A stretch of 64,000 nt of DNA from Comamonas granuli NBRC 101663 (GTDB lineage: Bacteria > Pseudomonadota > Gammaproteobacteria > Burkholderiales > Burkholderiaceae_C): the NCBI RefSeq assembly GCF_000739995.1, contig NZ_BBJX01000002.1, positions 62,001 to 126,000 of the forward strand, read 5' to 3'. Shown here in pieces: positions 13,116 to 26,959 of this stretch (its first letter is position 1; each line of letters begins with the position of its first letter). Made by a program: the position numbers and the translations under genes. The notes below the pieces were generated by a model. That model had not been told where the DNA came from. It searched no databases and was given only the letters and a program-made list of their open reading frames with translations.

Positions 13116-13680
13116 ACAGCGGGGCCACGCCCACCCAGGCCAGCGCGGCGTCCGCACCCGGCGCGGGGCACAGCGGCGCGCCCGGCTGGGCGGCGCTCCA
13201 CCACAGGCCCTGGCCCGGGGCAAAACATTCGCCCGCGCGCTCCCAGCGCCCGGCCAGCACCATGCACAGGCCGGCCGCGGTGCTGCCGGGCACGCAGGCG
13301 GCGCGCAGCACCCGCAGGCTGCCACGCCACTGGCCGCGCCGCAGCATGAGGTTGAAGTCCTCGGCCGCGCCGGCGCTGAGGCGGCACTGCACCGGCGCTT
13401 CGCCCGCGAAGGCGAACGGCTCCCAGGGGCGCGCGAGCCAGTGGTCCACGCTGCCGTCGCTGCTCTGCAGGTGCACGCCCCGGCCCTGCAGCAGCATGAT
13501 GTGCCGGTCCACCCCGGGAAAGGGCGAGAAGGCCCCGGGGGCCGCCAGGGTGGCCACGCTCACGCGCCAGCCGAAGTCCTCCAGCGCGGCACCGGGCGGC
13601 CAGCACACGAGTGCGCGCGTGGCGCCGCCGCCGTTCTTCCAGGGCGTGGCGGGGGTGGCGGCCAGGTCCAGGCGCTGCAC
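13111..13680 (-). CDS. hutD: HutD/Ves-family cupin protein of the histidine utilisation cluster
   Basis: 189 residues. Recognised by TPWKNGGGATRALVCWP near the N-terminus, WRVSVATLAAPGAFSPFPGVDRHIMLLQG, and a double cupin-like fold. HutD is a non-enzymatic member of many hut operons thought to limit pathway flux, possibly by sensing formylglutamate or urocanate. No ATG is available near the expected start; GTG at 13680 (VQRLDLAATPATPW), preceded by TTGAGG and lying five bases after the hutG stop, is the best choice. Confidence 0.85.
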   Translation of the reverse strand: MQRLDLAATPATPWKNGGGATRALVCWPPGAALEDFGWRVSVATLAAPGAFSPFPGVDRHIMLLQGRGVHLQSSDGSVDHWLARPWEPFAFAGEAPVQCRLSAGAAEDFNLMLRRGQWRGSLRVLRAACVPGSTAAGLCMVLAGRWERAGECFAPGQGLWWSAAQPGAPLCPAPGADAALAWVGVAPLF

Positions 13681-13685
13681 GGGCC

Positions 13686-14621
13686 TCAAGCGCCGCGTGC
13701 CAGGCGGGCGGCCAGGCGGGCCACCACCTTGGCGGTCAGGCCATCGCGGTCGAAGGTGGGGTTGAATTCGGCCAGGTCCGCGGCCACCAGCTTGCCGCTG
13801 GCGAGCACGGCGTCGGCCACGGCCTGCACGCACCACAGCGGCACGCCCAGCGGCGCGGGCGCCGATACGCCGGGGGCGACGGCGCCGGGCAGCACGTCGA
13901 TGTCGATGGTGAGGTACACGGCGTCGCAGGCCTGCAGGTCCTGCGCCAGCGCCGCCAGGGCCTGCGCCAGGCCGGCTTCGGTCTGCAGGGCGTCGTCCAG
14001 CCAGTAGCGCACGCCCAGCGCATCGGCGCGCTCGAACAGGGCCTGGGTATTGGCATAGCGGCTGATGCCCAGCACGCGGTAGTCGAACGGCCGGCCCTGG
14101 GCGGCGCACCATTCCTGGATCTGGCGGAACGGCGTGCCCGAGTTGCCCTCCCGCGCCTGGCGCAGGTCGAAATGTGCGTCCAGGTTGACGATGAGGATGC
14201 GGCGCGCGTCCGGCCGCGCCTGCGCCACGCCCTGGAAGCTCCCCCAGGCGACCTCGTGCCCGCCGCCCAGCACCAGCGGCAGACAGCCTTGCGCCAGGGC
14301 CTGGGCCACCTGCTGCGCCAGCGCCTGCTGCGCGGCGTCCAGGTCGCCGGCGGTGCAGGCGATGTCGCCCGCGTCCCACAGCGCCGGCTCGCCCAGCAGG
14401 GGCAGGTTGGCCAGGGCCTTGCGCGCGGCTTCGGGGCCCAGCGCAGCGCCGACCCGGCCGCCGTTGCGGCGCACGCCCTCGTCCACGGCAAAGCCGATCA
14501 GGGCCACGCCGCCCCGGCTGGCGCAGGTGAAGGGCTGCACCTGCTGGTGCCAGCGCCGGCTGGGGCCGGTTTCCTCGGCGTCGATGCGGCCTTGCCAGGC
14601 CGCTGCTTGTGTCGTCGTCAT
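13686..14621 (-). CDS. hutG: Formimidoylglutamase (ureohydrolase family)
   Basis: 311 residues. Splits N-formimidoyl-L-glutamate into glutamate and formamide, the final step of the four-enzyme hut route. Binuclear manganese ligands are in LVLGGGHEVAWGS, NLDAHFDLR and LTIDIDVLPGAVAPG. AAGGA occurs 12 bases before the ATG. Following hutD and hutI are tightly spaced, indicating one operon. No hutF-type deiminase gene is seen, consistent with the direct route. Confidence 0.94.
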   Translation of the reverse strand: MTTTQAAAWQGRIDAEETGPSRRWHQQVQPFTCASRGGVALIGFAVDEGVRRNGGRVGAALGPEAARKALANLPLLGEPALWDAGDIACTAGDLDAAQQALAQQVAQALAQGCLPLVLGGGHEVAWGSFQGVAQARPDARRILIVNLDAHFDLRQAREGNSGTPFRQIQEWCAAQGRPFDYRVLGISRYANTQALFERADALGVRYWLDDALQTEAGLAQALAALAQDLQACDAVYLTIDIDVLPGAVAPGVSAPAPLGVPLWCVQAVADAVLASGKLVAADLAEFNPTFDRDGLTAKVVARLAARLARGA

Positions 14622-14647
14622 GGCGTATTCGTGTCCTTGGCGCAGGC

Positions 14648-15426
<779 letters not shown>

Positions 15427-15430
<4 letters not shown>

Positions 15431-16095
15431 TGGACCATCCCCCCTGCGCGCAGGCGCAGCTCGATGTGGCGCAGCGCCAGGGTGGTGGCGCCCGTCAGAA
15501 TGAAATACACCACGGCAATCGCCAGGTAGACCTCCAGCGAGCGGTAGGACACGCTGATGATCTTCTGCCCCTCGTGCATGAGGTCGTGGATGGTGAGCAG
15601 CGAGACCAGGGCCGAGTTCTTGATCAGGGCAATGAACTCGTTGCCCAGCGGCGGAATCATGCGCACGATGGCCTGGGGCAGCACCACGGTGCGCATGGCC
15701 ATGCCCGAGGACATGCCGATGGAGCGCGCTGCCTCCATCTGGCCCTTGTCGATGGACTGGATGGCGCCGCGCACGATTTCGGACACATAGGCGCCGGAAT
15801 AAATGCCCAGGCCGATCACGCCGCACACGAAGGCGGGCAACAGAATGCCCAGTTGCGGCAGGCCGAAGAACAGCAGGAACAACTGCACCAGCAGCGGCGT
15901 ACCGCGGATGGCCGCCACATAGGCCGTGCACACGCCGTAGACGAGCCGGTTGCGCGGGTTCAGGCGGCCGATGCCTGCCAGCAGACCGAGCACGCAACCC
16001 ATGAGCAGCGAGACGGCGGTGACTTCAACCGTCACCACGGCGCCCTGCAGCAACTGGGGCCATCCGGCCCAGACGGGGGAAAAATCGAGTTCCAT
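15427..16095 (-). CDS. Amino-acid ABC transporter permease
   Basis: 222 residues with about five transmembrane helices. The His/Glu/Gln/Arg permease segment [14 protein letters not shown] opens the domain and the EAA-type loop [22 protein letters not shown] contacts the ATPase. A single permease probably works as a homodimer. It overlaps the ATPase gene and follows the binding-protein gene by 20 bp. Confidence 0.92.
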
Positions 16096-16115
16096 GGATC
16101 AGTCCATCCCAGGCA

Positions 16116-16874
16116 TCACTTGGTGGCGGCGCTGCCGCTGAACCACTTTTTCACGATGGCGGCATAGGTGCCATCGGCCTTGAGCTTGGCAATCGCCGCG
16201 TTGACCGCCTTGGTCAGCTCGGGCGTGTCCTTGCGCAGGGCCATGCCGTATTCCTCGGTGGTGAGCTGCTCCTCCAGCACGCGCAGGCCGGGGCGCGTGC
16301 GCACGTACTGGTAGGCCGCGGGCTTGCCCGTCACGGCGGCGTCGGCACGGCCGATGTCCACCAGGTTGAACATCTCCTGGTTCTTCTCGACTTCGACGCG
16401 CTGCACCTTGGGGTAGTTCTGCGTCAGAAAGCCCACCGATTTGGTGCCCACCTGCACGGAGACTTTCTTGCCGTCCAGGTCGGCCAGCTTCTTGATGGTG
16501 GTGTTGTTGTCCTTGACCATCACCACCAGGCCGCCGGCGTAGTAGGGCTCGGTGAAGTCGACGACCTTGCGGCGCTCGTCGGTGATGTAGATGGCCGAGA
16601 CGGCCATGTCGAAGCGCTTGGACATCAGGCCCGGGATCAGGCCCTTGAAGTCGATGTCCACCCACTCGACCTGCTTGCCCATGGCCTTGCCGATGGCCTC
16701 GACGAGTTCGATGTCAAAGCCCGTGCGCTTGTTGTTCTCGACGAACTCCATGGGCGGGAAGGTGGCGTCCGTGCCGACGCGCAGCACGTTGTCCTGGGCG
16801 TGCGCGCCCAGCGTGCTCAGCGCCAGCGCGGCCAGGGTGGAAATCAGAAAGGGACGGCGGTGGGTGGTGGTCAT
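16116..16874 (-). CDS. Amino-acid ABC transporter periplasmic binding protein
   Basis: 252 residues. A signal peptide ends near ALSTLGAHA; the mature protein begins QDNVLRVGTDATFPPMEF and has the PAAT pattern GFDIELVEAIGKAMG, FDMAVSAIYITDERR, VVDFTEPYYAGG and a terminal KKWF. It feeds the adjacent permease. GGAGA lies before the ATG. Position inside the hut cluster suggests histidine or urocanate; the binding residues do not prove this. Confidence 0.9.
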   Translation of the reverse strand: MTTTHRRPFLISTLAALALSTLGAHAQDNVLRVGTDATFPPMEFVENNKRTGFDIELVEAIGKAMGKQVEWVDIDFKGLIPGLMSKRFDMAVSAIYITDERRKVVDFTEPYYAGGLVVMVKDNNTTIKKLADLDGKKVSVQVGTKSVGFLTQNYPKVQRVEVEKNQEMFNLVDIGRADAAVTGKPAAYQYVRTRPGLRVLEEQLTTEEYGMALRKDTPELTKAVNAAIAKLKADGTYAAIVKKWFSGSAATK

Positions 16875-16957
16875 GGCAAGGTCTCCGTGGGGGGGGGTCA
16901 GGGGTTCAGGGAAGTCACACTTTGGGGGGTGCGGTGGCGGGGCATGGGGCGGCGGCG

Positions 16958-17707
16958 TCAGGACGGCGCCCACTGGCGCGCGATGCGGGCGGCAGCGACC
17001 ACCACCATGCGGATCAGCTCGGGCTCCTGCCCTTGCGCCCGCAGGATGGGGGCCATCAGCGTGATGGCGCCGACGGCGCGGCGCGACGCATCGAACAGCG
17101 GCACGCTGCAGCCCCATACGCCGGCATCGACCTCACCGGCGCTCACGGCAAAGCCCGCGCGGCGGATGGCGTCGAGTTCGTCCTGCGCCGCCTGGCGCTC
17201 GGCCGTGCCCGGGCCCCATTCGCGGTCGAGCACCGCCGCGCGGGCGGCCTCGGGCAGGTGGGCGAGCACGCACTTGGCCGAGGCCCCGGCGCGCAGGGGC
17301 ACGCTGCGCCCTTTCTCGAACGAGCAGCGCAGCGAGTGCTGGCTCTCCACCATGTCCAGGCAGATGGCCTTGTCGTTCACGGCGACGATCAGGCCCACGC
17401 TCTCGTGCGATTGCTGCGCCAGCTCGACCATGCCGGGGCGCGCCTGGCGCACCAGATGGGACGCCAGATCGAAGCCCAGAGCGAGCTGCAGGCTCAGCGG
17501 ACCGGGCGCGTAGTGGCCGTCGCTCTCCAGCACGAAACCCCAGCGCTTGAGCCGCGCCAACTGGCGGTACAGCGTGCTGCGCGCCAGGCCCGTGCGCTCC
17601 ATGAGCTCGGCCACGGCCAGCGCCTGGCCGTGCTGGGCCAGCACGGCCAGCACCTGCAACACACGGTCGGAGGTGGGAACGGCGGGAGGGGGCGCAGTCT
17701 TTGACAT
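16958..17707 (-). CDS. IclR-family transcriptional regulator
   Basis: 249 residues. N-terminal winged helix-turn-helix (VLQVLAVLAQHGQALAVAEL ... TGLARSTLYRQLARL, residues 16-53) and C-terminal ligand domain with MVESQHSLR, LRAGASAKCVLAHLP and GCSVPLFDASRRAVGAITLMAP. It sits between hutU and the transporter genes, all on the minus strand, so it probably tunes the transporter or the distal hut genes in addition to HutC. A 15-bp palindrome upstream is a candidate autoregulatory site. Confidence 0.9.
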   Translation of the reverse strand: MSKTAPPPAVPTSDRVLQVLAVLAQHGQALAVAELMERTGLARSTLYRQLARLKRWGFVLESDGHYAPGPLSLQLALGFDLASHLVRQARPGMVELAQQSHESVGLIVAVNDKAICLDMVESQHSLRCSFEKGRSVPLRAGASAKCVLAHLPEAARAAVLDREWGPGTAERQAAQDELDAIRRAGFAVSAGEVDAGVWGCSVPLFDASRRAVGAITLMAPILRAQGQEPELIRMVVVAAARIARQWAPS

Positions 17708-17751
17708 GGCGGCAGTATCAAAGAATGCGGTCCCAATTTCCAGATTCTTTT

Positions 17752-17766
17752 TCCCATTGAATGGGA
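17752..17766. promoter_or_regulatory. Palindrome, candidate IclR-regulator operator
   Basis: TCCCATT-G-AATGGGA is a perfect inverted repeat 45-59 bp upstream of the iclR-type gene start. IclR regulators usually bind such short palindromes near their own promoters. The link is by position only. Confidence 0.5.
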
Positions 17767-17805
17767 CTGCGCCCGCCTATTTGACAACCCTAGGGAAAAC
17801 CCTGA

Positions 17806-19503
<1,698 letters not shown>

Positions 19504-19536
19504 GGCAAGTCTCCGGGGGTGTGCAACCAAGGGGGT

Positions 19537-21072
19537 TCAGGCGGTGTGGCTGGGCAGGCAGGCCAGCAGCGGCGCGGGCCAGGTGCTTTGCTGGGCCCAG
19601 GCGCGCATGGCTTCGATGTCGGGCGCCAGGTAGCGGTCCTGCTCCAGGAAGGCGACGCGGCGGCGGATGGCGGCGAACTGTTCTTCCACCAGCGAGGACG
19701 ATGGCAGCGAACGGTCGAATTCCATGCCCTGCGCGGCCGACATGGCCTCGATGCCCACCATCACCGCCGCGTTGCGCACCATATCGAGCAGGCGGCGCGC
19801 GCCGTAGGTGGCCATGGAGACATGGTCCTCCTGGTTGGCCGAGGTGGGCAGGCTGGTCACGCTGCTGGGGTTGGCCAGACACTGGTTCTCGGCGGCCAGG
19901 GCGGCGGCCGTGACCTGGGCGATCATGAAGCCCGAGTTCACGCCGCTCTCAAGGATCAGGAAGGCCGGCAGGCCCGACAGGCCGGGGTCGAGCAGCAGCG
20001 ACAGGCGGCGCTCCGAAATCGCCCCGATCTCGGCCACGGCCAGCGCGATGATGTCGGCCGCGAAGGCCACGGGCTCGGCGTGGAAGTTGCCGCCCGAGAT
20101 GACCTCCCCGGTGTCGGTGAAGACCAGTGGGTTGTCCGACGCCGCATTGGCCTCGGTGCGCAGCACGCGCGCGGCGTGCTGCAGGTTGTCCAGGCAGGCG
20201 CCCATGACCTGGGGGATGCAGCGGATCGAATACGGGTCCTGCACGCGGCCGCAGTGCGGGTGCGAGGGGTCGATCTGGCTGCCGTCGAGCAGCGCGCGCA
20301 CGGCGGCGGCCACGGCGATCTGCCCGGCCTGGCCGCGCGCTGCGTGGATGCGCGCGTCGAACGGCTTGACCGAGCCCTTGATGGCTTCGAGCGAGAGCGC
20401 GCCGGCGACCAGCGCGGCGCAGAACACGTCTTCCGCACCGAACAGGCCGGCCAGCGCCAGCGCCGTGGACACCTGCGTGCCGTTGAGCAGCGCCAGCCCT
20501 TCCTTGGGGCCGAGCACGAAGGGCTGCAGGCCCACGGCGGCCATGGCTTCGCGCCCCGGCACCACCTTGCCATTCACCGTGGCCTGGCCCTCGCCGATGA
20601 GCACGCAGGCCAGGTGCGCCAGCGGCGCCAGGTCACCCGAGGCGCCCACCGAGCCCTTGGCCGGGATGACCGGCAGCACGTTGGCGTTGGCGAGCGCCAG
20701 CAGCGCATCGACGATCTCGGGGCGGATGCCCGAATGCCCACGCGCCAGGCTCACGGCCTTGGTCGCCAGCACCAGGCGCACCACGCCGTCGGGCAGCGCC
20801 TCGCCCGTGCCCACGCTGTGCGACAGCACCAGGTTGCGCTGCAGCTCGGCCAGGCGCTCGTGGGCAATCTTCGTGCTCGCCAGCTTGCCGAAGCCGGTGT
20901 TGATGCCGTAGACCACCTGGTCTTCAGCGACGATGCGCTGCACCGTGGCCTGCGCGGCGCGCATGCCGGCCTGCGCCGAGGCGTCGAGCGCCAGCGGCAC
21001 GGCGCCTGCGTGAATGCGGCGCAGCTGCGCCAGCGTGACATGGCCGGGGTCGAGGGTGAGAGGGGTGGTCAT
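19537..21072 (-). CDS. hutH: Histidine ammonia-lyase
   Basis: 511 residues. First enzyme of histidine degradation; removes ammonia to give urocanate. The self-forming MIO prosthetic group comes from the Ala-Ser-Gly in [14 protein letters not shown] (about residues 140-153); [12 protein letters not shown] holds the catalytic tyrosine and QDPYSIRC the substrate-binding part. Start ATG at 21072 ([10 protein letters not shown]); the upstream extension in the same frame would run through the HutC-type operator and is less likely. Followed directly by hutU. Confidence 0.96.
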   Translation of the reverse strand: MTTPLTLDPGHVTLAQLRRIHAGAVPLALDASAQAGMRAAQATVQRIVAEDQVVYGINTGFGKLASTKIAHERLAELQRNLVLSHSVGTGEALPDGVVRLVLATKAVSLARGHSGIRPEIVDALLALANANVLPVIPAKGSVGASGDLAPLAHLACVLIGEGQATVNGKVVPGREAMAAVGLQPFVLGPKEGLALLNGTQVSTALALAGLFGAEDVFCAALVAGALSLEAIKGSVKPFDARIHAARGQAGQIAVAAAVRALLDGSQIDPSHPHCGRVQDPYSIRCIPQVMGACLDNLQHAARVLRTEANAASDNPLVFTDTGEVISGGNFHAEPVAFAADIIALAVAEIGAISERRLSLLLDPGLSGLPAFLILESGVNSGFMIAQVTAAALAAENQCLANPSSVTSLPTSANQEDHVSMATYGARRLLDMVRNAAVMVGIEAMSAAQGMEFDRSLPSSSLVEEQFAAIRRRVAFLEQDRYLAPDIEAMRAWAQQSTWPAPLLACLPSHTA

Positions 21073-21081
21073 GGTGCCAGT

Positions 21082-21095
21082 CCTGTCTATACAAG
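21082..21095. promoter_or_regulatory. HutC-type operator before hutH
   Basis: CCTGTCTATACAAG, 10-23 bp upstream of the hutH start, matches the HutC palindrome (TTGTATATACAA type) with one internal mismatch. It resembles the second copy before hutC, so both promoters are probably repressed together until urocanate appears. Confidence 0.75.
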
Positions 21096-21128
21096 TAGGT
21101 GTCAAAGAAAAAAGGCCAACGATCAGGC

Positions 21129-21920
21129 TTAACCAGCCACCGGGTGGCCGTCGGTGCGGAAGCGGCTGCCGAGCCGGTAGCGCGAGGCCGGGTGCAGGCA
21201 GCGCACCACGGTCACGGGCACGCCGCGCGACCAGGTGCGGCGCGTGAGCAGCAGGCAGGGCTCGTGCGCCGGCATCTCCAGCAGCGCGGCCTGCTCGGGG
21301 GTGGGCAGCACGGCATCCACCACATGCTCCACCTGGTCGAAGGGCACGCTGCGCAGCAGGTATTCGGAGGGCGGCACGGCGGCGAAGTCCTGCGCCAGAA
21401 AGTCGGGCGCCATGGCCGGGTTCACATGGCGGTCTTCAAGCTGCACCGGCACGCCGTTCTCGCGGTGCACGCACTGCGTGTGGAACACGGAAGCTCCCGT
21501 GCCCAGGTCCAGCGCAGCAGCCACCTCCAGCGTGGCGGCGGCGCGCCGGGCGGCGAGCACGTCGCAGCGGTAGTCGTGCCCGCGCTGGCGGATCTCGCTG
21601 GCCAGGTTGGCGATCTGCAGCAGCGTGGACTGGGGCTTGTCCTCGGCGACGAAGCTGCCCACGCCGGCCACGCGCACGATGCGGCCTTGCTCGACCAACT
21701 CACGCAGCGCGCGGTTCACCGTCATGCGCGAGATGCCGAACTGTGCCACCAGCTCGTGCTCGGAGGGCAGCCGGTCGCCCGCGCGCCAGCTGCCGTCCTG
21801 GATGCGGCGCACGATGAAGTCTTTCACCTGCTCGTACAGCGCCAGGGCGGGCACGGCCGCCGGGCTGGAAGCCGGGCGGCGGGAAGGGCTGGCGGAGCGG
21901 GGCGAAGTGGTGCGGGTCAT
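21129..21920 (-). CDS. hutC: Histidine utilisation repressor, GntR family
   Basis: 263 residues. GntR winged helix ([41 protein letters not shown], about residues 28-85) followed by a UTRA ligand domain ([44 protein letters not shown]). HutC repressors release DNA when urocanate binds. ATG at 21920 was chosen; the longer frame start would overlap the operator. First gene of the hut run, with hutH 56 bp downstream behind its own operator. Confidence 0.95.
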   Translation of the reverse strand: MTRTTSPRSASPSRRPASSPAAVPALALYEQVKDFIVRRIQDGSWRAGDRLPSEHELVAQFGISRMTVNRALRELVEQGRIVRVAGVGSFVAEDKPQSTLLQIANLASEIRQRGHDYRCDVLAARRAAATLEVAAALDLGTGASVFHTQCVHRENGVPVQLEDRHVNPAMAPDFLAQDFAAVPPSEYLLRSVPFDQVEHVVDAVLPTPEQAALLEMPAHEPCLLLTRRTWSRGVPVTVVRCLHPASRYRLGSRFRTDGHPVAG

Positions 21921-21931
21921 GGTGCGATGAA

Positions 21932-21945
21932 CTTGTATATACAGG
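21932..21945. promoter_or_regulatory. HutC-type operator before hutC
   Basis: CTTGTATATACAGG contains the perfect palindrome TGTATATACA (21934-21943), 12 bp upstream of the hutC ATG. It implies autoregulation. Confidence 0.78.
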
Positions 21946-21999
21946 CTAACCGAAATCCCCCGCAAGGGTCAACCCCCGGGTTGCCCGGGGACGGTGGAC

Positions 22000-23346
22000 T
22001 CAGCCCGCGGCCGTGCCGGGCGGCACCGGCAGCACCACCCGCGCCTCCAGCCCCGGCTGGGCGTTGCGCAGTTCCAGGCTGCCGCCATGCGCCTGCGCCA
22101 CCAGGCGGCACAGGTACAGACCCAGGCCCACGCCGCCGGTGGCGCGCTGGCGCGCGCTGTCGGGGCGGTAGAAGGCCTGCGCGAGCTGGGCCAGGTGCTC
22201 CGGCGGCACGCCGGGGCCATGGTCGCGCACGGTGATTTCAAGCTGTTCGTCCTGCCAGCGCAGGTGCAGCTCGGGCGGCGGTGTGCCGGGCTCGCTGTGG
22301 CGCAGGCTGTTGTCGAGCAGGTTGCGCAGCAGCAGGCGCATGCGCGCGCGGTCCAGCGGCAATGCCGGCAGCGTGGGCGGCGCCTGCACGCGGATGGCGC
22401 CGGCGCCGGGGTGGCGGTCGCCCAGTTCGACGATGACATCGCGCGCCAGCGCGGCCAGGTCCACGGGCTCGCGGTGCAGCGCGGCATGGGGGGCGGCGAG
22501 GCGCTCGCTCTCCAGCAGGTCGGTGATGACGCGCGCCATCTCGCCCAGGTCGCGCAGCAGCGCCTGGCGCTGCGGCTCGGTCTCGGGGACTTCGGGCAGC
22601 AGCTCGGCGTTGAGGCGCGCGCGCGTCAGCGGGCTGCGCAGCTCGTGGCTCAGGGCCAGCAGCAGGGCGCGCTTGGCATCCAGCATCTGGCGGATGTCGC
22701 TGCCCATGGTGTTGATGGTGGCGGCGAGCTGGCCCAGTTCGTCGGGCCTGTGCGCGTGGCGCACGGGGATGGGCGGGTCGAACGCGCCCGCGCCGAAGCG
22801 CAGGGCACCGGCGCGGATGTCGTCGAGCGGGCGCAGCAGGCGGCGCACGTAGAGGTAGGCCAGCGCCGTGAGCGCCAGCAGCACGCCCAGCGTGAACCAG
22901 GCCATGCGCGGGCGGCGCTCCCAGGCGAGCACGCTGAGGCCGAATTCGAGCCGGTGCCCGTCGGCCGTGCGGCGTTCGAGCAGGCCCTGCATTTCGTCAC
23001 GGCCGCGCCAGCGCTCCAGGTGCGGGCGCGGGGCCAGGTCCGGGTGCGATTGCCATTGCACCTGCGGGCCGGTGATGCGCAGGGTGATGGGCAGGCGCTG
23101 GGTGAGCGCGCGGGCGCGCTCCTCGCTGGGCGGGCTGCCGACCTCCTGTGCCAGGCGGTCCACGTAGTCGGCCAGCAGCGGGCGGGCGGCCGCGCGCCAG
23201 CCCGTGGCCACCACGGTCTGCACGCCGCCGATGAAGGTGACCGCCAGGCCCAGGGCCAGCAACAGGAACACGGTGACCAGTCGCCAGCGCAGCGAGCGCC
23301 GCAGCGTCGCCCAGGCGCGGCGGTGCGGCGCCTGGGTGCGGTTCAC
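22000..23346 (-). CDS. Two-component sensor histidine kinase (CpxA/OmpR-partner type)
   Basis: 448 residues. Transmembrane helix 1 about residues 21-48, a periplasmic sensor of roughly 100 residues, helix 2 about 148-167, HAMP linker (YVRRLLRPLDDIRAGALRFG), His box LALSHELRSPLTRARLN with the phosphorylated His, N box RNLLDNSLRHS and G boxes DHGPGVPPEH and GGVGLGLYLC. The GTG start overlaps the regulator stop (GTGA), so expression is coupled. With a Spy-like lipoprotein gene at the head of the operon, an envelope or metal stress signal is likely, as in CpxA; this is inference. Confidence 0.9.
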   Translation of the reverse strand: MNRTQAPHRRAWATLRRSLRWRLVTVFLLLALGLAVTFIGGVQTVVATGWRAAARPLLADYVDRLAQEVGSPPSEERARALTQRLPITLRITGPQVQWQSHPDLAPRPHLERWRGRDEMQGLLERRTADGHRLEFGLSVLAWERRPRMAWFTLGVLLALTALAYLYVRRLLRPLDDIRAGALRFGAGAFDPPIPVRHAHRPDELGQLAATINTMGSDIRQMLDAKRALLLALSHELRSPLTRARLNAELLPEVPETEPQRQALLRDLGEMARVITDLLESERLAAPHAALHREPVDLAALARDVIVELGDRHPGAGAIRVQAPPTLPALPLDRARMRLLLRNLLDNSLRHSEPGTPPPELHLRWQDEQLEITVRDHGPGVPPEHLAQLAQAFYRPDSARQRATGGVGLGLYLCRLVAQAHGGSLELRNAQPGLEARVVLPVPPGTAAG

Positions 23347-24023
23347 GGCTGCTCCCGGCGCAGGGCGAAGGAGTAGCCGGCGTTGCGCAGGGTCTTGATG
23401 CAGTCCAGCGGTTCGAGCTTCTTGCGCAGGCGGCTGACCACGATGTCCACGGCGCGCGTGTAGAGCTCGGCCTCGTGGCCGCGCAGCTGGTTAAGGATGT
23501 CGTCGCGACTGAGCACGCGCCCGCTCTCGCGCGCCAGCAGGTGCAGCAGCTCGAATTCGGTGCCGGTGAGCTCCACCGGGCGGCCCTGGCATTGCACGCT
23601 GCGGCGCACCGGGTCGATGCGCAGGCCCTCGAACACCAGCGGCCCCGCCGCCACGGCCACGGGACGGCGGCGGCGCAGCACGGTCTGCACGCGCGCGACG
23701 AGCTCGCGCGGCTCGAAGGGCTTGGGCAGGTAGTCGTCGGCGCCGAGTTCGAGGCCGACGACGCGGTCCGTCACCTCGCCGCGCGCGGTGAGCATGAGCA
23801 GGGGGATGTCGCTGCGCTGGCGTATGGCGCGGCACAGGGCAAAGCCGTCCATCTCGGGCAGCATGACGTCGAGGATGGCGGCGTCGAAACCGCCCTGGGC
23901 CAGCCGCTCCAGCCCATCACTGGGGCGCAGCGCCTGCTCCAGCACCAGCTCGTAGCGCCGGAAGTACGCCGCCAGCGGCGCGCCGAGCTGTTCGTCGTCG
24001 TCGATGAGCAGGATGCGGTGCAT
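23343..24023 (-). CDS. Two-component response regulator, OmpR family
   Basis: 226 residues. Receiver domain with acidic pocket DDDEQLG, phosphorylation site AILDVMLPEMDG (Asp near residue 51), TAR and KPFEPREL; C-terminal winged helix with LTGTEFELLHLLARESGRVLS and DIVVSRLRKKLE. The ATG at 24023 (MHRILLIDDD) gives the usual N-terminus; a GTG six codons earlier at 24041 with AGAGG in front is an alternative. Partner of the downstream kinase. Confidence 0.92.
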   Translation of the reverse strand: MHRILLIDDDEQLGAPLAAYFRRYELVLEQALRPSDGLERLAQGGFDAAILDVMLPEMDGFALCRAIRQRSDIPLLMLTARGEVTDRVVGLELGADDYLPKPFEPRELVARVQTVLRRRRPVAVAAGPLVFEGLRIDPVRRSVQCQGRPVELTGTEFELLHLLARESGRVLSRDDILNQLRGHEAELYTRAVDIVVSRLRKKLEPLDCIKTLRNAGYSFALRREQP

Positions 24024-24053
24024 GGGTGCATTCTCGCGCACGGCCTCTGGCCC

Positions 24054-24347
24054 TCACGCCCTGCGGGCCTGCGCGCGGTGGCGCAGGATCATCTGCCGCA
24101 GGCGCCGCTGGGCCGGAGCGTGCAGGGCGTCGAAGCGGTCGGCCGCCTCCAGCAGCGCGGGCAGCGTGTGCGCCGCCTGCTGGGGCCGGCGCGCCACCAG
24201 ACCCAGGGCGTGCTCGCGGTCGAAGCGCGGGCCCCAGACCAGCGTCAGCAGTTCGTCGTGCGGGCTGGACTCGTCCGCCAGCAGCGCCGGGCCATGGGCC
24301 CGCCATGCGCGCGCCAGCCGGTGCAGGGGATCATGCGGGGCGGTCAT
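24054..24347 (-). CDS. Small protein paralogous to the adjacent Spy-like lipoprotein, without export signal
   Basis: 97 residues, no signal peptide. Its middle (LVWGPRFDREHALGLVARR) and end (FDALHAPAQRRLRQMILRHR) line up with [19 protein letters not shown] and [20 protein letters not shown] of the upstream lipoprotein, so it looks like a shortened cytoplasmic duplicate of the same helical domain. GGGAG lies before the ATG; it is 15 bp after the lipoprotein stop and about 30 bp before the response regulator, so it belongs to the operon. No function is assigned; it might act on the regulator or kinase from inside the cell. Confidence 0.7.
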   Translation of the reverse strand: MTAPHDPLHRLARAWRAHGPALLADESSPHDELLTLVWGPRFDREHALGLVARRPQQAAHTLPALLEAADRFDALHAPAQRRLRQMILRHRAQARRA

Positions 24348-24362
24348 GGCGCGGCTCCCGCT

Positions 24363-24836
24363 TCAGCCGTGGCGGCCCATCCAGCCGCGGCGCCGCTCCA
24401 TGAAGTCGCGCAGCTTCTGCTGCTGCTCGGGGTGGAGGCTGTCGTAGAAGTCGGCCATGGCGGCGATCACGCCCGGCCCGCCCGCCTGCACGGCGCGCAG
24501 CCTGTCGTCGAGCAGCGCCTGGGCGCGGGTGCGGTCAAACCGGGGGCCGGCCACCAGGGCGCGCATATCGGCACGCGGGTCGCCCGCCGGGCCCGCCATG
24601 GCGGCGCGCTGGGCCTGCAAGGCGTCGGCCAGCGCGGCGAGTTTCTGCTTCTGCGCCTCGTTCAGGTCGAGCTGGCGGCCGATGCGCTCCATCACCTTGC
24701 CGCGCACCTCGGCCATGCGCTCGGCGTCCATGGGGCCGTGGCGGTGGTCATACCTGCCCGCGCAGGCGGTGAGTCCGCCGGCGAGGACGAAAGCGCCCAG
24801 CAGGGCGGCGAGGGTTTTCTTGATCCAGGGTTGCAT
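24363..24836 (-). CDS. Spy/CpxP-like periplasmic lipoprotein (LTXXQ-type helical protein)
   Basis: 157 residues. A signal peptide with lipobox GGLTAC (Cys near residue 24) marks a lipoprotein. The mature part is helical: [30 protein letters not shown] and [19 protein letters not shown], the pattern of Spy, CpxP and heavy-metal sensors of the LTXXQ group, which act as periplasmic chaperones or as brakes on a sensor kinase. AAGGA sits seven bases before the ATG. First gene of a four-gene operon with a small paralogue, a regulator and a kinase. Confidence 0.82.
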   Translation of the reverse strand: MQPWIKKTLAALLGAFVLAGGLTACAGRYDHRHGPMDAERMAEVRGKVMERIGRQLDLNEAQKQKLAALADALQAQRAAMAGPAGDPRADMRALVAGPRFDRTRAQALLDDRLRAVQAGGPGVIAAMADFYDSLHPEQQQKLRDFMERRRGWMGRHG

Positions 24837-24989
24837 GGTGCAGGTCCTTTGTCGGAACGGCGTGGAACATGGCCCCCATGGTGCGGCGCGCACGCCATGG
24901 CGTCTTCTCCGCGCGGTTTCGGTTTATTTCGGTTTGTTTCAGGCGCGGGCGATTGCCGATAATCACGCCCGGTGCAGCGCCCGCACCGT

Positions 24990-25050
24990 TTCAAGCAAAA
25001 TCGGCCTCCAGCGCTTATGCAACAAGCGCTGACAGCTATCAAATCAGCAG
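24990..25050 (-). repeat. Dispersed two-hairpin intergenic repeat, copy C
   Basis: On the minus strand: GCTGATTTGATAGCTGTC, then AGCGCTTGTTGCATAAGCGCT (hairpin 2, read in parts), then GGAGGCCGATTTTGCTTGA. It ends five bases before the recQ start codon, so recQ mRNA probably begins with or contains it. Confidence 0.88.
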
Positions 25051-25054
25051 CATC

Positions 25055-26917
<1,863 letters not shown>

Positions 26918-26959
26918 CGCACGCGCGCCAGGCGCCATGCGGCACCTGGCGCTGCAGCC

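Noticed and set aside
24869-25054. An ATG start for recQ at 24869
   Set aside because: It would add 62 residues of low-complexity sequence translated across repeat copy C and overlapping the divergent promoter region.
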